The translations under genes were made by a program, and so were the position numbers. A DNA stretch of 64,000 bases, taken from Mesobacterium_A sp034670065 (GTDB lineage: Bacteria > Pseudomonadota > Alphaproteobacteria > Rhodobacterales > Rhodobacteraceae). Below are positions 50,383-61,000 of the stretch, piece by piece. Location of the stretch: contig JAXMOG010000001.1 of the NCBI GenBank assembly GCA_034670065.1, forward strand, positions 992,001-1,056,000. Reading direction: 5' to 3'. Under the pieces are notes generated by a model, which had not been told where the DNA came from, ran no database searches, and saw only the letters and a program-made list of their open reading frames with translations. How positions within the stretch are numbered: the first letter of the stretch is position 1; each line of letters begins with the position of its first letter.

Positions 50383-52018
50383 ATCGAAGACTGAGGACAC
50401 GATCTGCGGCGTGTATCTCTGCCCGGCGGTGTGCGGCGATCAGGATCGCAGCTTTGGGCAGGTAGGATCGCATGCCTTGCAACACTGCGTTTGCGGTTAG
50501 ATCATCCAGGCCCTCTGTCGGTTCATCCAACAACAGAACTTTCGGACGACGCAGTAACACACGGGCCAAGGTCAGGCGGCGCGCCTCCCCACCGGATAGC
50601 CCGTCTCCGCGTGGTCCGATGTATGTGTTCAGCCCATCCCGCGCAGCCAGCGTGGGGGTCAGGTGAACCGCCGTCAACACTTGCCAAAGCGTGTCATCGT
50701 TTGCATCCGGCGCGGCAAGGCGCAGCGCCTCGGCAACTGTTCCCGTCATCAAGACACTGCGCTGCGGTAACAGCGCTATGTCCCCTCGCAACGCGGTTTC
50801 ATCCCAATCGGCGACAGATAAGCCGCCCAAGGTAATGCGCCCGCCGGCAACCGAATGCAAAGCCGCGATCGCCAGCAAAAGCGTTGATTTGCCTGCACCG
50901 CTGGGTCCGGTTAGTGCCACGGTTTCTCCTGCTGCAACGGAAAAGCTCAACTGGTCTATGATGGGCACCGCAGAGTTGGAACTTTGCAGTGTTACCGCGT
51001 CAAGGTGCAACGGCCCGGTCGCAGCGCGCCCTGTCGACATGGTGTCAGACGAATTGAGATCACGCGAAACCCTGCGCGCGGCTTCGGCCATCCGCCCCAA
51101 ATCGCCCGCGGCACGCCGCAAAGGTGCAATCGTTTCAGCCAATGCCAAGGCCGCAAAAAAGCCGAGCGCGGCAAAAGGCGGCGCAATACTCCCTGCTTGG
51201 ACCATGGAAATACCCAGCCAGAGCACACCGCCTGCGATCAAAGTGCCCAGCATCTGAAGTGCAGCACCTGCGATACGTTCTGCCCGGTCCTGTTGCCGTT
51301 GCAGGCTGAACCGGCGATCATCTGCTGCGGATATAAAGCCTGCCTGTGCCGTCAATTGGCCCTGTACCGCCAAATCCCGACGCGCGCCGATCAGATCGAT
51401 TAAGCGAGAGCGAAAAGCCTGTGCTGCGGCCTCGGCCCGTCGCGACAATGGCGCAGTTTTTCGGGCGGTTTGCCAAAAAATCAGACCTGCGCCCAAGAGA
51501 TAGCCCACCAGAATAAACAGCGCGACAGGCAGCCCGACCAGCAGCCACAGCAGCCCAAACGTACCCGCCTGAGCCAAAAGACCCGCCAAAACGGGCAATA
51601 CCAACCGCAGCGGCACACCATCCAAAGCATCAATATCCGCCGTCAGACGGTTGAGCGCCTGTGCGCCTCGGACCCGCACCATTCTGGGATATGTCGCGCC
51701 AAGCATCCCACCCAAAAGCCGCACACGTAAAGCCTCTAGCGCCCGCAGCGTGGCGTCGTGCGTCAGCAGCCGTTCCCCGTATCTTGCGGCGGCGCGTCCG
51801 AGAGCCAAAAACCGCACCATCGCCGACGGACGAAACACATCGAAGACAGCGCCCATACCCGCAAGGCCTGCCGCTGCCGCCGCTGTAATAAACCAGCCTG
51901 ACAGCCCTAGCAGGGCAACGCCCATAGCCAAAACGACAAAGCTCAGGATAGCACCACGCGAAAGCGCAACGCGTTGCTCCCGGAGGATCAGCAATAATAT
52001 GCGCCACATAGCTGTCAT
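50381..52018 (-). CDS. cydC: Heterodimeric ABC exporter subunit CydC
   Basis: A 545-residue fused membrane-ATPase half-transporter. Six helices are followed by a nucleotide-binding domain with LTGPSGAGKSTLLLAIA (Walker A), LSGGEARRLTLARVL (signature) and VLLLDEPTEGLD (Walker B). CydDC exports reduced thiols such as glutathione and cysteine and is needed for cytochrome bd assembly. Its ATG overlaps the cydD stop (ATGA). The cydD-cydC-cydA-cydB-cydX order is conserved in many proteobacteria. Confidence 0.93.
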   Translation of the reverse strand: MTAMWRILLLILREQRVALSRGAILSFVVLAMGVALLGLSGWFITAAAAAGLAGMGAVFDVFRPSAMVRFLALGRAAARYGERLLTHDATLRALEALRVRLLGGMLGATYPRMVRVRGAQALNRLTADIDALDGVPLRLVLPVLAGLLAQAGTFGLLWLLVGLPVALFILVGYLLGAGLIFWQTARKTAPLSRRAEAAAQAFRSRLIDLIGARRDLAVQGQLTAQAGFISAADDRRFSLQRQQDRAERIAGAALQMLGTLIAGGVLWLGISMVQAGSIAPPFAALGFFAALALAETIAPLRRAAGDLGRMAEAARRVSRDLNSSDTMSTGRAATGPLHLDAVTLQSSNSAVPIIDQLSFSVAAGETVALTGPSGAGKSTLLLAIAALHSVAGGRITLGGLSVADWDETALRGDIALLPQRSVLMTGTVAEALRLAAPDANDDTLWQVLTAVHLTPTLAARDGLNTYIGPRGDGLSGGEARRLTLARVLLRRPKVLLLDEPTEGLDDLTANAVLQGMRSYLPKAAILIAAHRRAEIHAADRVLSLR

Positions 52019-53688
52019 GCCTGCCCCCCGATTTGGATGACCCGATCCATGCGACCTGCCAGAACCGGATCGTGGGTCGCCACAACAAGTGTTGCGCCAC
52101 GGTCTTTCTGCGCAATCAGCCCATCGGCCACGACCTGCGCTGTTTTCGCATCCAGATCGGCGGTCGGCTCATCCGCCAAGATCACATCTGGCGCACCGTG
52201 GATGGCACGGGCCAAGGTCAACCGACGGGCCTCCCCCCCTGACAAACCACCGCCGGTTTCGCCCAATCGTGTGTTCAAACCTTGGGGCATCGCGGCCACT
52301 ACATCTGCGATTGCCGCCTGTTGTAGCGCGGGCGTCGGATCACCGCCCTGCCCCAAGGTAATATTCTGGCGCAAACTGGCATTCAAAAAATGTGGGGCTT
52401 GCGGCATCCATCCAATCCGCCGCCGCCATGCATCGGCGGCTTTGTCCTGCAATGGCTGGTCGGCCACTCTGACCGTCCCGGTCAACGGCACAACCAACCC
52501 CGCAATCACGCGCAAAGCGGATGTTTTGCCAGCCCCGCTTGGACCGACCAATGCCACGCTTTCACCCGGCGCGATATCGATATCCGGCAACGTCAGGCCA
52601 CCCGGCAAAGTGCATCCATGCACCGAGATCGACGCGGGGCCAATCAGCGGCTCTGCTAAGCCACCTTTCCCCAGCAAACTGAGTGTCTGGGCATTGCTCC
52701 ACGCCGCCAAGTCGATGGACACAGCCTCGGCAGCCGCTTTGTCATGCCACGCCGCTGAAAGATCTCGCAACGGCTGAAAGAAATCTGGCGCAAGCAACAG
52801 CAGAAATATCCCGGCTTGCGCGCTTAACCCATTCCCCCAGGCCCCAAATTCAAGGGCCCCAAGCAGGGAAAACCCGACATAAACCGCCACCATCGCAACA
52901 CCTATGGCCGAGAACAGCTCAAGCACTGTTGAAGACAAGAAGGCCACGCGCAACACCGCCATGGTGCGCTGTCGCAAATCGCCTGCTTGCGCGGCAAACC
53001 CCGCCATAACCAAATCATGTGCGCCAAGCAGGCGGATATCAACCAAGGCCGACAAGCGTTCCACCAGCAGATCGTTCAGACTGCCGATTTCGTTCATTTG
53101 TCTCTGGCTGGCTTCCTTCGCCGCAAGACCAACCAAGGCCATAAAAACCGGGATCAACGGCCCGGCAACCAGCAACACCAACGCCACCGCCCAAGAGTGC
53201 CACAACGCCAGCCCTAAAATGACCACAGGCAAGACCATCACGCGCGTCTGCGCCGGGGCGTAACGTGTGATGTAAGGTGCCAACAGATCCAGCTTTTCAC
53301 TTGCCAGCGCCGAGATGCTGCCAGCCCCCCCGAACGGGCTGTCAGACGCGCGCAGCCTTTCGGTTGCTACGATATGCGCGCGCGCTGTTCGCACAATTGT
53401 TTCCGCCGCCGCATCTGTTTGAGTTTCAGCCAATAGCCCAAGGATTGCCCGCAATACCCCCAGCCCCACAAACAACAGGCCGGCCCAAACAGGGGACACG
53501 TCAATCCCCGTCAACAATCCCCCCAATGCACCGGCCACCACCGCCGCCTGAGCGGGCCAAATTAGATGCGCCAATACGGAAAGCAACGCTGCGCGACGCT
53601 GAAATCGGCGCCCCGGTTCCAACCACACTTCCAAAGCCTGTGCTGTGGCTGAACGTTTCCGGTTTTTGAGCTGTTCGTCGTTTGACAC
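52015..53688 (-). CDS. cydD: Heterodimeric ABC exporter subunit CydD
   Basis: A 557-residue half-transporter: a six-helix membrane domain (about 30-310) and an ATPase domain with LVGPSGAGKTSALRVIAGL, GLSGGEARRLTLARAIHG and VILADEPTADLD. It pairs with CydC for thiol export. The start is a GTG with AGAGG five bases upstream, opposite the Rrf2 regulator. A near-consensus FNR box lies in the 129-bp divergent region. Confidence 0.93.
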   Translation of the reverse strand: MSNDEQLKNRKRSATAQALEVWLEPGRRFQRRAALLSVLAHLIWPAQAAVVAGALGGLLTGIDVSPVWAGLLFVGLGVLRAILGLLAETQTDAAAETIVRTARAHIVATERLRASDSPFGGAGSISALASEKLDLLAPYITRYAPAQTRVMVLPVVILGLALWHSWAVALVLLVAGPLIPVFMALVGLAAKEASQRQMNEIGSLNDLLVERLSALVDIRLLGAHDLVMAGFAAQAGDLRQRTMAVLRVAFLSSTVLELFSAIGVAMVAVYVGFSLLGALEFGAWGNGLSAQAGIFLLLLAPDFFQPLRDLSAAWHDKAAAEAVSIDLAAWSNAQTLSLLGKGGLAEPLIGPASISVHGCTLPGGLTLPDIDIAPGESVALVGPSGAGKTSALRVIAGLVVPLTGTVRVADQPLQDKAADAWRRRIGWMPQAPHFLNASLRQNITLGQGGDPTPALQQAAIADVVAAMPQGLNTRLGETGGGLSGGEARRLTLARAIHGAPDVILADEPTADLDAKTAQVVADGLIAQKDRGATLVVATHDPVLAGRMDRVIQIGGQA

Positions 53689-53745
53689 GCAAACCTCTAA
53701 ACTTGAATTTCATACTCCACTTAAAGCCAATGGATCAGTGACGAT

Positions 53746-53759
53746 CTGATCTGGATCAA
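53746..53759. promoter_or_regulatory. FNR-like box between cydD and the Rrf2 gene
   Basis: CTGAT-CTGG-ATCAA, one mismatch from the FNR consensus, shares 13 bases (TGATCTGGATCAA) with the cydA box. It is 58-71 bases from the cydD start and 59-72 from the Rrf2 start, so it could act on either. Confidence 0.6.
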
Positions 53760-53817
53760 TTACAAACCCGCCCCATCGCGCAAAAGTGCCAAAACACTTA
53801 TCTGTGATGGGACTTTC

Positions 53818-54291
53818 ATGCGCCTGACTACTCGTACGAACCTTGCCTCACGCATCTTGATGGCCTGTGCCGTCAACGATGGCGTTACCGTGCGCACGTC
53901 GGAAATCGCCGAGAAATGCAATGCCTCGGTCAACCATCTGCTGCAAGTTGTGAACCAACTGCATGCCAACGGATATATCGAAACGATCCGGGGGCGCAGC
54001 GGCGGGCTACGGCTGGCCCGTTCGGCAGAGCAGATTTCCATTGGACAGGTGTTTCGTATTTTTGAGGCCGGTGTCCCCTTTGCCGAATGTTTTGACGTGG
54101 CAAGCAACACGTGTCCGTTGTCGACCAACTGTCGCTTGCGCACCTATATCGCACGCGCTGTAGAAGCGTTTTATCACGAGCTAGACATGGTCACGCTAGA
54201 AGACCTTGTGAAAGGCAACTGCGGATTGACTGCGCTTTTGGACATGGCTCCGCAGCTTGAAAACGTCTGCCCCGAGCAACGCAAGCCATAA
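53818..54291 (+). CDS. Rrf2-family iron-sulfur regulator, NsrR-like
   Basis: A 157-residue winged-helix regulator. Cys91, Cys99 and Cys105 (ECFDVASNTCPLSTNCRL) have the spacing of NsrR-type cluster ligands, and the N-terminal MRLTTRTNLASRILM fits that branch. NsrR-like proteins sense nitric oxide through a [4Fe-4S] or [2Fe-2S] cluster. It diverges from cydDC, so it likely controls the cyd-SQR unit and itself; a different Rrf2 role (for example iron) cannot be excluded. Confidence 0.85.
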   Translation: MRLTTRTNLASRILMACAVNDGVTVRTSEIAEKCNASVNHLLQVVNQLHANGYIETIRGRSGGLRLARSAEQISIGQVFRIFEAGVPFAECFDVASNTCPLSTNCRLRTYIARAVEAFYHELDMVTLEDLVKGNCGLTALLDMAPQLENVCPEQRKP

Positions 54292-54509
54292 CTCTGGTTT
54301 GCCAGCCCAAGCCGCACGGCCCAGCGCCGAACCGCTGCGCCGGCCCTTTGGGCCAGGAGCACGGCAATTCTTGAACAATTCCGGACGATCTTCAGTTACG
54401 GCAGTTTGCTATGCGCTGTTCACTATCGCAAAGGCGATGATTGATCCCATCGGCAGCGTGAACATAGACCTCGCCAACTGATTGCCCCCAGACTAACAAT
54501 GGGGCGAGA

Positions 54510-55766
54510 ATGGCCATTATGGTGCATCCCACTTCGCGTCTGTGGCATCAGGTAAGGACATCAATTGAAGAAACGGCACGGATCACGAAAACCGCGATGA
54601 GCACCGGCTTGAAACATCCTTGGTTCGTGCTTGCCGGTTTGGCGCTGGGAGTGACCGTAACCAACGGTTTCGCGCGGTTTGCCTATGGTTTGATGCTGCC
54701 TGCCATGAAGACAGAGATGGGTTGGAATTATGCCCAAGCCGGTTGGCTGAACACCGCCAACGCCTTGGGTTATATTGTCGGGGCGATCCTGACGATGCAG
54801 ATAATTCGCCATATCTCGCCATCACGTCTGTTTGCCTTTGGGGTTCTGACAACCACTGTTTCGCTGCTGGCAAACGGCCTTTATGCTGAACTGTGGTGGC
54901 AAACGCTGTGGCGCGTTCTTGCTGGCATCTTTGGTGCGATGTCCTTTTCCACGGCGGGAACGCTGGCGGCGGGGTTGTTTCGTGACGATCACCGCCGCAA
55001 TGCATTGGCCATTGCCATTCTATTCGGGTCAGGCGGCGGGTTGGGCATTGTGCTTGCCGGGGCTGCGCTGCCCCTGATGTTTGAGACCTTTGGCACCGAC
55101 ATTTGGTTGATGGGCTGGATATTCATTGGCGGTGTCAGCACGTTGTTCCTGCCACTTGTTCTTTGGGCGGCTTTGCAACTGCATACTCCGACACTATCGC
55201 AAACCACCGCCGTACCCTTGCCTGTACGCCGCATACTGCCGGAATTGGCGGGCTATGCTGGCTTTGGTTTGGGTTACATCGTTTACCTGACCTTCTTGTC
55301 TGCGTGGATGACAGCGCAAGCGGCAAGTGCGGGCTTCATTGCCCTTGTCTGGGTCGTTCTTGGCGTTTGCATCACGCTTTCACCCATGGTGTGGCGCTCG
55401 GTTCTGGCGCGCTATTCGTCTGGCCTGCCGCTTGCGATGATCCTGACAAGTATCGCAGTTGGGTCCGCGCTGCCCGTGGTGCTGCCCAATGGGCCAGCCT
55501 TGCTGATCTCGGCCGTTGCATTTGGGCTGGCGGTGTTTATGGCACCCGGTGCTGTCACCAATTTTTCCCGCCAAAACCTGCCACCGGAAAGCTGGGGCCG
55601 CGGGATTGGTTTGTTCACCGTGGTTTTCGCCGTATCCCAAACGCTGGGGCCATATGGTGCCGGTTTGATTGGCGATATGTTTGATAACATCGGTGTCAGC
55701 CTGCTGGCCGCCGCGGGGGTGCTGTTGATCGGGGCGGCCATCGCCCTGCTGCAAAAACCGCTGTAG
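54510..55766 (+). CDS. MFS transporter, YbfB/YjiJ family
   Basis: A 418-residue 12-helix major facilitator protein of the YbfB/YjiJ group (GFARFAYGLMLPAMKTEMGWNYAQAGWLNTANALGYIVGA). The substrate is unknown. An ATG at 54510 gives a 29-residue leader with no homology; the family N terminus begins at MSTGLKHPW (54597), so the shorter start is possible, though neither has a strong ribosome-binding site. The 218-bp gap before it contains no supported gene. Confidence 0.8.
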   Translation: MAIMVHPTSRLWHQVRTSIEETARITKTAMSTGLKHPWFVLAGLALGVTVTNGFARFAYGLMLPAMKTEMGWNYAQAGWLNTANALGYIVGAILTMQIIRHISPSRLFAFGVLTTTVSLLANGLYAELWWQTLWRVLAGIFGAMSFSTAGTLAAGLFRDDHRRNALAIAILFGSGGGLGIVLAGAALPLMFETFGTDIWLMGWIFIGGVSTLFLPLVLWAALQLHTPTLSQTTAVPLPVRRILPELAGYAGFGLGYIVYLTFLSAWMTAQAASAGFIALVWVVLGVCITLSPMVWRSVLARYSSGLPLAMILTSIAVGSALPVVLPNGPALLISAVAFGLAVFMAPGAVTNFSRQNLPPESWGRGIGLFTVVFAVSQTLGPYGAGLIGDMFDNIGVSLLAAAGVLLIGAAIALLQKPL

Positions 55767-55888
55767 CGTGGCAAACGATCGACGCCGCAGCAATTCTCCG
55801 TTGGAATGGCCGGTCTTTACCGAAAAATGAAAGCGCAAACTGATTGCAGTTCCTTCGAGCGTTCCATGCAGGGCCACCAAAGCGCGCC

Positions 55889-56509
55889 CTACGCATTACG
55901 CCGCCCCACAAGCCGTCCCAACGTTGAAAGGATCACCCCCACCACAACAAATGCAAGCGAAAGACCGACAATGTTAATGCCCAGTGACTGCCAGCCAATC
56001 TCGGGAACATTCAGAAATGGGTATGGATAGAATCCGCTAAAACTCCCGCGGACCAAAATATACGCGCAATAGAGCAACGGCCAAACGACCCAAAGACCGA
56101 GGTCCGCTGCCCGCACCCCCGGTTTTGGCGCAAGGAACAACCACCACAGACCCGAAAGCAGCGGCACGAATGTATGGGTTCCATGATCCGCCCAAAGCTC
56201 GATACCGCTGAGGGTCACCAGATGAGCGAGAAGCGTGTGGTAGATCAGACCGACACACACAATCGAGATGACAATCGCGCGTATGAAACGGCCGGAAACA
56301 TTCCCTCCGAAGGCTATCCACACCATCAACGCAAACGTCAGTGCATTGGTGAGCAGCGTAAAATATTGGGCCATATAGGATAGCGCCGCCAAAACAGATG
56401 TGGCTTCCTGTAGCCTTAGGTAGAAGCGAACAACCAAGGTGACGGCCGCCACCAAGGCGATAAAAGCTGCTCCGCGCCGCGCAGCAAGCGAAAGGTCCGA
56501 CGCTCCCAT
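55889..56509 (-). CDS. Pr6Pr-like membrane protein
   Basis: A 206-residue protein with six hydrophobic helices and motifs (QYFTLLTNALTF, DHGTHTFVPLLSGLWWL, YPFLNVPEIGW) of the Pr6Pr/AIG1-like family, whose function in bacteria is unknown. His residues in HTLLAHLV and DHGTHTF could form an active or metal site. GAGAGG precedes the ATG at 56509; a TTG start at 56524 would overlap the upstream stop. It is directly downstream of the META protein gene. Confidence 0.8.
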   Translation of the reverse strand: MGASDLSLAARRGAAFIALVAAVTLVVRFYLRLQEATSVLAALSYMAQYFTLLTNALTFALMVWIAFGGNVSGRFIRAIVISIVCVGLIYHTLLAHLVTLSGIELWADHGTHTFVPLLSGLWWLFLAPKPGVRAADLGLWVVWPLLYCAYILVRGSFSGFYPYPFLNVPEIGWQSLGINIVGLSLAFVVVGVILSTLGRLVGRRNA

Positions 56510-56520
56510 TGCAATGCCTC

Positions 56521-57930
56521 TCAAAAATAGACGGCTGTAAAGACCGCACGCGCCGCGCCGGTGTCATCGCTGAAAACAAGAGAGTCACCAACGATATCAA
56601 AGCTGCTGACTTCGGAAAGCGTTTGGCCAAGTTGGCGTTCCAGCTCATCCAATGGTGCGGGACAGGCCATCATTGTGGAAGCCGCTGCGGAAAAGCTGAC
56701 ACTCGCCTCATCAACCTGGACACGGCCCCGCATCAGGTTGCACCCAACAGTTGCCCTGTATCCCCCGGTCTCACCAGTTTCCAACAGCAGATGTGGCTCT
56801 TGCTTTGCGCCATCCGCCGAAACAGCCGTTCCGTCCAACTGATCCAGCCGCCAAAAGGTGTTGCGCAAACCAGCGTCTGCTTTTTGGCGCTCACAGGACA
56901 CACCCGGCCGTGTACGGATGAACTTGTTGACAACCACCGTCTGTCGAGCAGGCCCTTCCATGCCTTCCAGCATAGCGATACCGCCTTCGATCATGACATA
57001 AAGCGGCGCGCCGGGTTCAGCGCGATCTGCCAGATAGGCACTCTCTAGCGCCAGATAATCGCCTTCGGTGGCAATTGGAAAAACAGTCCCTGTCGTGCAT
57101 TCCTCGATGATGGCGGCATCCGCCATATAGATCATCATGCCCCCGATCAGCAATTGATCAAGGTCCAATGGTTGCAGTGATCCATCGGTTTTCAAGTCAC
57201 CGTCCAGCGGTTGCCCGGAATTCACATCCACAACCCGCGCACGGCCCTGTGGCGCCGGGCGGATCATCAACGGCATCTCGGCCCCATCGTGCAAAATGAT
57301 TGCACCAGGTGTTGGATCGGCCTGCCAGCGCCCAATGCTTGATCGGGTGACTGGTTCCCCATCGCCGCCATGGAATGTCCGACTAAGCTGAAACGTCTGG
57401 TCGGCGGCCATATTCAAATGCCAGTCAACCTCAGTTTCTCCGGTTTTGACCGTACCAAGATATGTCGCGGGAAGCGTCAAACCGTGTGCAGGACGCACCG
57501 CGTTTTCAGCCTTTTCACCCTCTCCGGCAGGATCGCCCTGCCCTGTGGTTGCAGCACCGACGCGCATCATGACCAAATCGATTTCAGGGTCGGGATTCTT
57601 GGGAAAATCTGCGAGTATGGCCGCTGCCGCAAAAAACGGCCGATCTGGCCAGATCACTTCGGAACGAATGGCATATTGCCCATCCGACGATACGGCATTC
57701 TGCGGATAGGCTATCGTGAATGCGTATGGCGGGCCATCAGTCGCCGAAGCGTCAAAACGGCCAATCTCAACTTGACCGTTGTTGGAAATGTCAAACAACA
57801 CTGCGCGAAAAATCGCATCAGCCGGCAGAGCAATTCTTTCACGATATGCCGCCGTACCGGAAACCTCACCTGCTACGGCGCCAAAGGGAAAAAAACTCAT
57901 ACAAATCAGGACCAAAAATCTTTTCAACAC
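56521..57930 (-). CDS. Exported YbaY-NlpE-META (HslJ-like) fusion protein
   Basis: A 469-residue exported protein: signal peptide 1-20, a YbaY-like domain (about 22-115, GTAAYRERIALPADAIFRAVLFD), an NlpE N-terminal-like domain (about 128-235, LPATYLGTVKTGETEVDWHLNM), a Cys-containing linker, and a C-terminal META/HslJ domain (about 350-465, LRNTFWRLDQLDGTAV, MMACPAPLDELERQL). No lipobox cysteine is visible at the cleavage site. Each domain is linked to envelope or stress lipoproteins; the fusion's role is unknown. The start is a GTG with CGGAG upstream. Confidence 0.78.
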   Translation of the reverse strand: MLKRFLVLICMSFFPFGAVAGEVSGTAAYRERIALPADAIFRAVLFDISNNGQVEIGRFDASATDGPPYAFTIAYPQNAVSSDGQYAIRSEVIWPDRPFFAAAAILADFPKNPDPEIDLVMMRVGAATTGQGDPAGEGEKAENAVRPAHGLTLPATYLGTVKTGETEVDWHLNMAADQTFQLSRTFHGGDGEPVTRSSIGRWQADPTPGAIILHDGAEMPLMIRPAPQGRARVVDVNSGQPLDGDLKTDGSLQPLDLDQLLIGGMMIYMADAAIIEECTTGTVFPIATEGDYLALESAYLADRAEPGAPLYVMIEGGIAMLEGMEGPARQTVVVNKFIRTRPGVSCERQKADAGLRNTFWRLDQLDGTAVSADGAKQEPHLLLETGETGGYRATVGCNLMRGRVQVDEASVSFSAAASTMMACPAPLDELERQLGQTLSEVSSFDIVGDSLVFSDDTGAARAVFTAVYF

Positions 57931-58093
57931 CGCGTGTTACTCCGAAAAACCAGTGCCCATGCCTACGGTGACAGGAAACAAACGTTCAGTCACTCACCAA
58001 TAGGGCTAAAGAGTCTTCCAGAATGTATGTTTCAATCTGAGTCTTCCAAGGGATTTTGTGTTAACGTAGGGGCCAGAAAACCCGGGGAAAACA

Positions 58094-61000
58094 ATGCCAA
58101 CCAGCATAACAAACGCAGAATTGCGCGCGCGAAGCATAGAGATTCTGGCCAACTCTGCCGTTGCCGGTGATCAGGTTACTCCCACAATCTCTCGCCTGTC
58201 TGACGGTAATTTTGTTGTGGTTTGGGCCGACGCAGGCACTTTGCAGATCAAGGCCCAGATCCTCTCGGCATCTGGGCAAACGGTTGGACGGGAGCTGTCC
58301 ATCAGTTCTGTTGGCGGCGCTACAAACTCTGAGCCGGTTGTGACAGGGCTGGACGGCGGTGGCTTTGTGGTGGCCTGGAACCGAACGTCAGGAACCCAGG
58401 TCCAGACGGTCAATGGCGTCGATATCCCCTTCCCTGCCGAAGCCGAAGTGTATGCTCGCCAGTTTGACAACTCCGGTATAGCTGCCGGGGTGGAAACGCG
58501 CGTGAATGTGGATACGACTGGTCTACAAATGGCGCCGGGTATCACCTCTTTAACCGGGGGCGGGTATTTCATCTCGTTTCTCAGTCTGAATGGCTATGAT
58601 CCGTTTGGAACCATCGACGGGTCTTTGACAGGAACAATCTACAACAGCGCCGGTGCCTCTCCGTCGGGGCCGTTTTTGGTGAATAACCTGTCTTACGGGC
58701 TTGGCATGCAATCGCAGTCTGCCGGGTTTGCGGATGGCCGCTTTGTCGTTGTCTGGGATGGGATCGATCTGGCCGGGCAAGATCGTTCTGGCACCGGAAT
58801 CTCGATGCAGTTGTTCAACGCGGATGGTACCAAGATCGGCGGCGCAGTCACCGTCAATCAAACCAGCACAAACGTACAGATTTCGCCGCGCGTCACAGTT
58901 TTGGAAGACGGCAATTTTGTTGTGGTGTGGAATGATTGGCTGAGCAGCCAGAACGCATCGCAGAAGTTCGACATCCGCGGTCAGGTTTTCACCTATGATG
59001 GCGCACGTTTGGGCAATGAATTTGCTGTGGCCGCAGACCTGGGCGTTCAGCAAGATCCGTCGATTGTTGCCTTAGGGCAAAGCGGGTTCATGGTGACTTG
59101 GACCGATGAAAGCGGTCTGGTCGGCTCTGTCGCATTGGGGCCACGTGATCCAAGCGCATCTGTCAAAGCACAGTATTTTGAGCTTGATTATCAATACGAT
59201 GATCTGGGGATGATCGTTGATGGCAACCCAGTTCGAAGTGGCGTCTTTCAGATCAACCAATTGATTTCAGGCACTCAAAACGATGTCGCGGTTGAACGGC
59301 TAGATGACAAAACCCTGGCCTTTACCTGGACAGATGCCAGTGGGCAAAACGGTGATCCATCTGGCACGTCGATCCGCACCAATGTTATCTCTCTCAACTT
59401 GGCACCGGAGGTCACCTTCAACTCGCTACCCGGCATTCAATTGGACGCCGCAGGGTTTGTTTCGGTCAATTTGGCACAAGATCGGGTCTTTGACCCAGAA
59501 GGCGACGCGCTGAGTTTTCGGCTGCTGGAAGCGGGCACCAACCGTGATGTCACCCTACCATCTTGGCTGCAATTTGATGCGGTAACTGGGGAACTTTCGG
59601 GCACCTATCAGGGCGAAGCAGTTCCAAATGCACTGAGTGTTGATTTGGAAATCCGTGACAGCAACGGCGCGGCATCACGCATTTCAGACACCATTATGTT
59701 TGAGCGCGCAGGTCTGAGCCAGATCGGCGAAACCCAGGCACGCATATCATACGGCGGCTTGCCGGAACGGTACGACTTGCCCAATGGTGAGTTCACTTTG
59801 GTCTATTCGGGAGCTGATCGCGCGGATGGCGCTGACTGGCGGCGCAGTTTCGCGATTGAAGAGTTCAACGCAGACGGGCTTCAGACCAACACCCGCTTTT
59901 TTACAGCAAAAACGCCCTATACCGACCTGCAGCTGACACCCGTGTCACCCAATGGCGGTACCTTTCAAACTGATGGGTATGTGCTGACAGCCGTCGACTT
60001 CAGAAGCGGTCGTGACCGCGTTGTTGTGCACAACGTCCCCGACGAAAATACGGGTTTCCTGAACCTGGCTGCTGGTAATTTTACCGAAACACCGGGCCTG
60101 AACGGCCTGGCCGAATATTCCGTCAGTTCCCTTGCAGGCGGTGGCTATCAGATTTTCAGCAATCACCAACCGGTGTCTACCTTAGCACCGAACACGCCGC
60201 CCACCGAAACGGTGCTGTATCGCCGTGAACCCTTTGGCACCAACTCGATTATCGATTATTTCAACACGCAGGGCGACAGGGGCGGTGCAACGGTCCAAGG
60301 CATGTCTGGCCAACTTGCCACCGTATCGGATGGTGCTGGCAAAACCCTGCATTTGTTTGAGCGCTACAGCGCCAGCCAGTATTCTGGAAACCGGTATTTG
60401 GGCTATTCGGTGTATGATGACACCACCGACACCCATATTTCCGGCGCGTTTGGCAGGCCCTTGGCGATCGGGCAGTATTACGCGCCAATCCATGATTTCC
60501 GCGTTTTTAATACAGACCTAGGGTATTTCGTCGTTTCCATTCACGAGTCGGCCTATTCCAGCAATGTAGATTACCGTGTCGACAAGGCCACCGGCGGCAT
60601 TGGCCGCATGAATGCGCCCGTGAATGATCTGTTTTACCTAGCCAATGGGTACAGCGTGTCTGCACGCATTCAGAACGGCCTGTCTTTGCGGGTGTATGAC
60701 GAAGCGTTCAACATCGTTGTGGACGACTATGATTTCCGCAACAGCACGACCGAAGCGACCCACCTTGCCACGGCGCTATTACCCGGTGAAGGGCCAGAAA
60801 TCATTGACCTTGGCGGCGGCCGGTTTCGGGTTTCCGGCATCGACCAGAACGGAAATGCGGTTTTCGAAGATTTCTCGATAGATGCGCTGCAAAACAACCA
60901 AACCTTGTCGGGAAATGCCGACACATGGACAAGCGCCGGCACCAACAGTGCCTTCGTGCGCGGCCTTGGCGGCAATGACTCTTTAACCGGCAGCGCCTTT

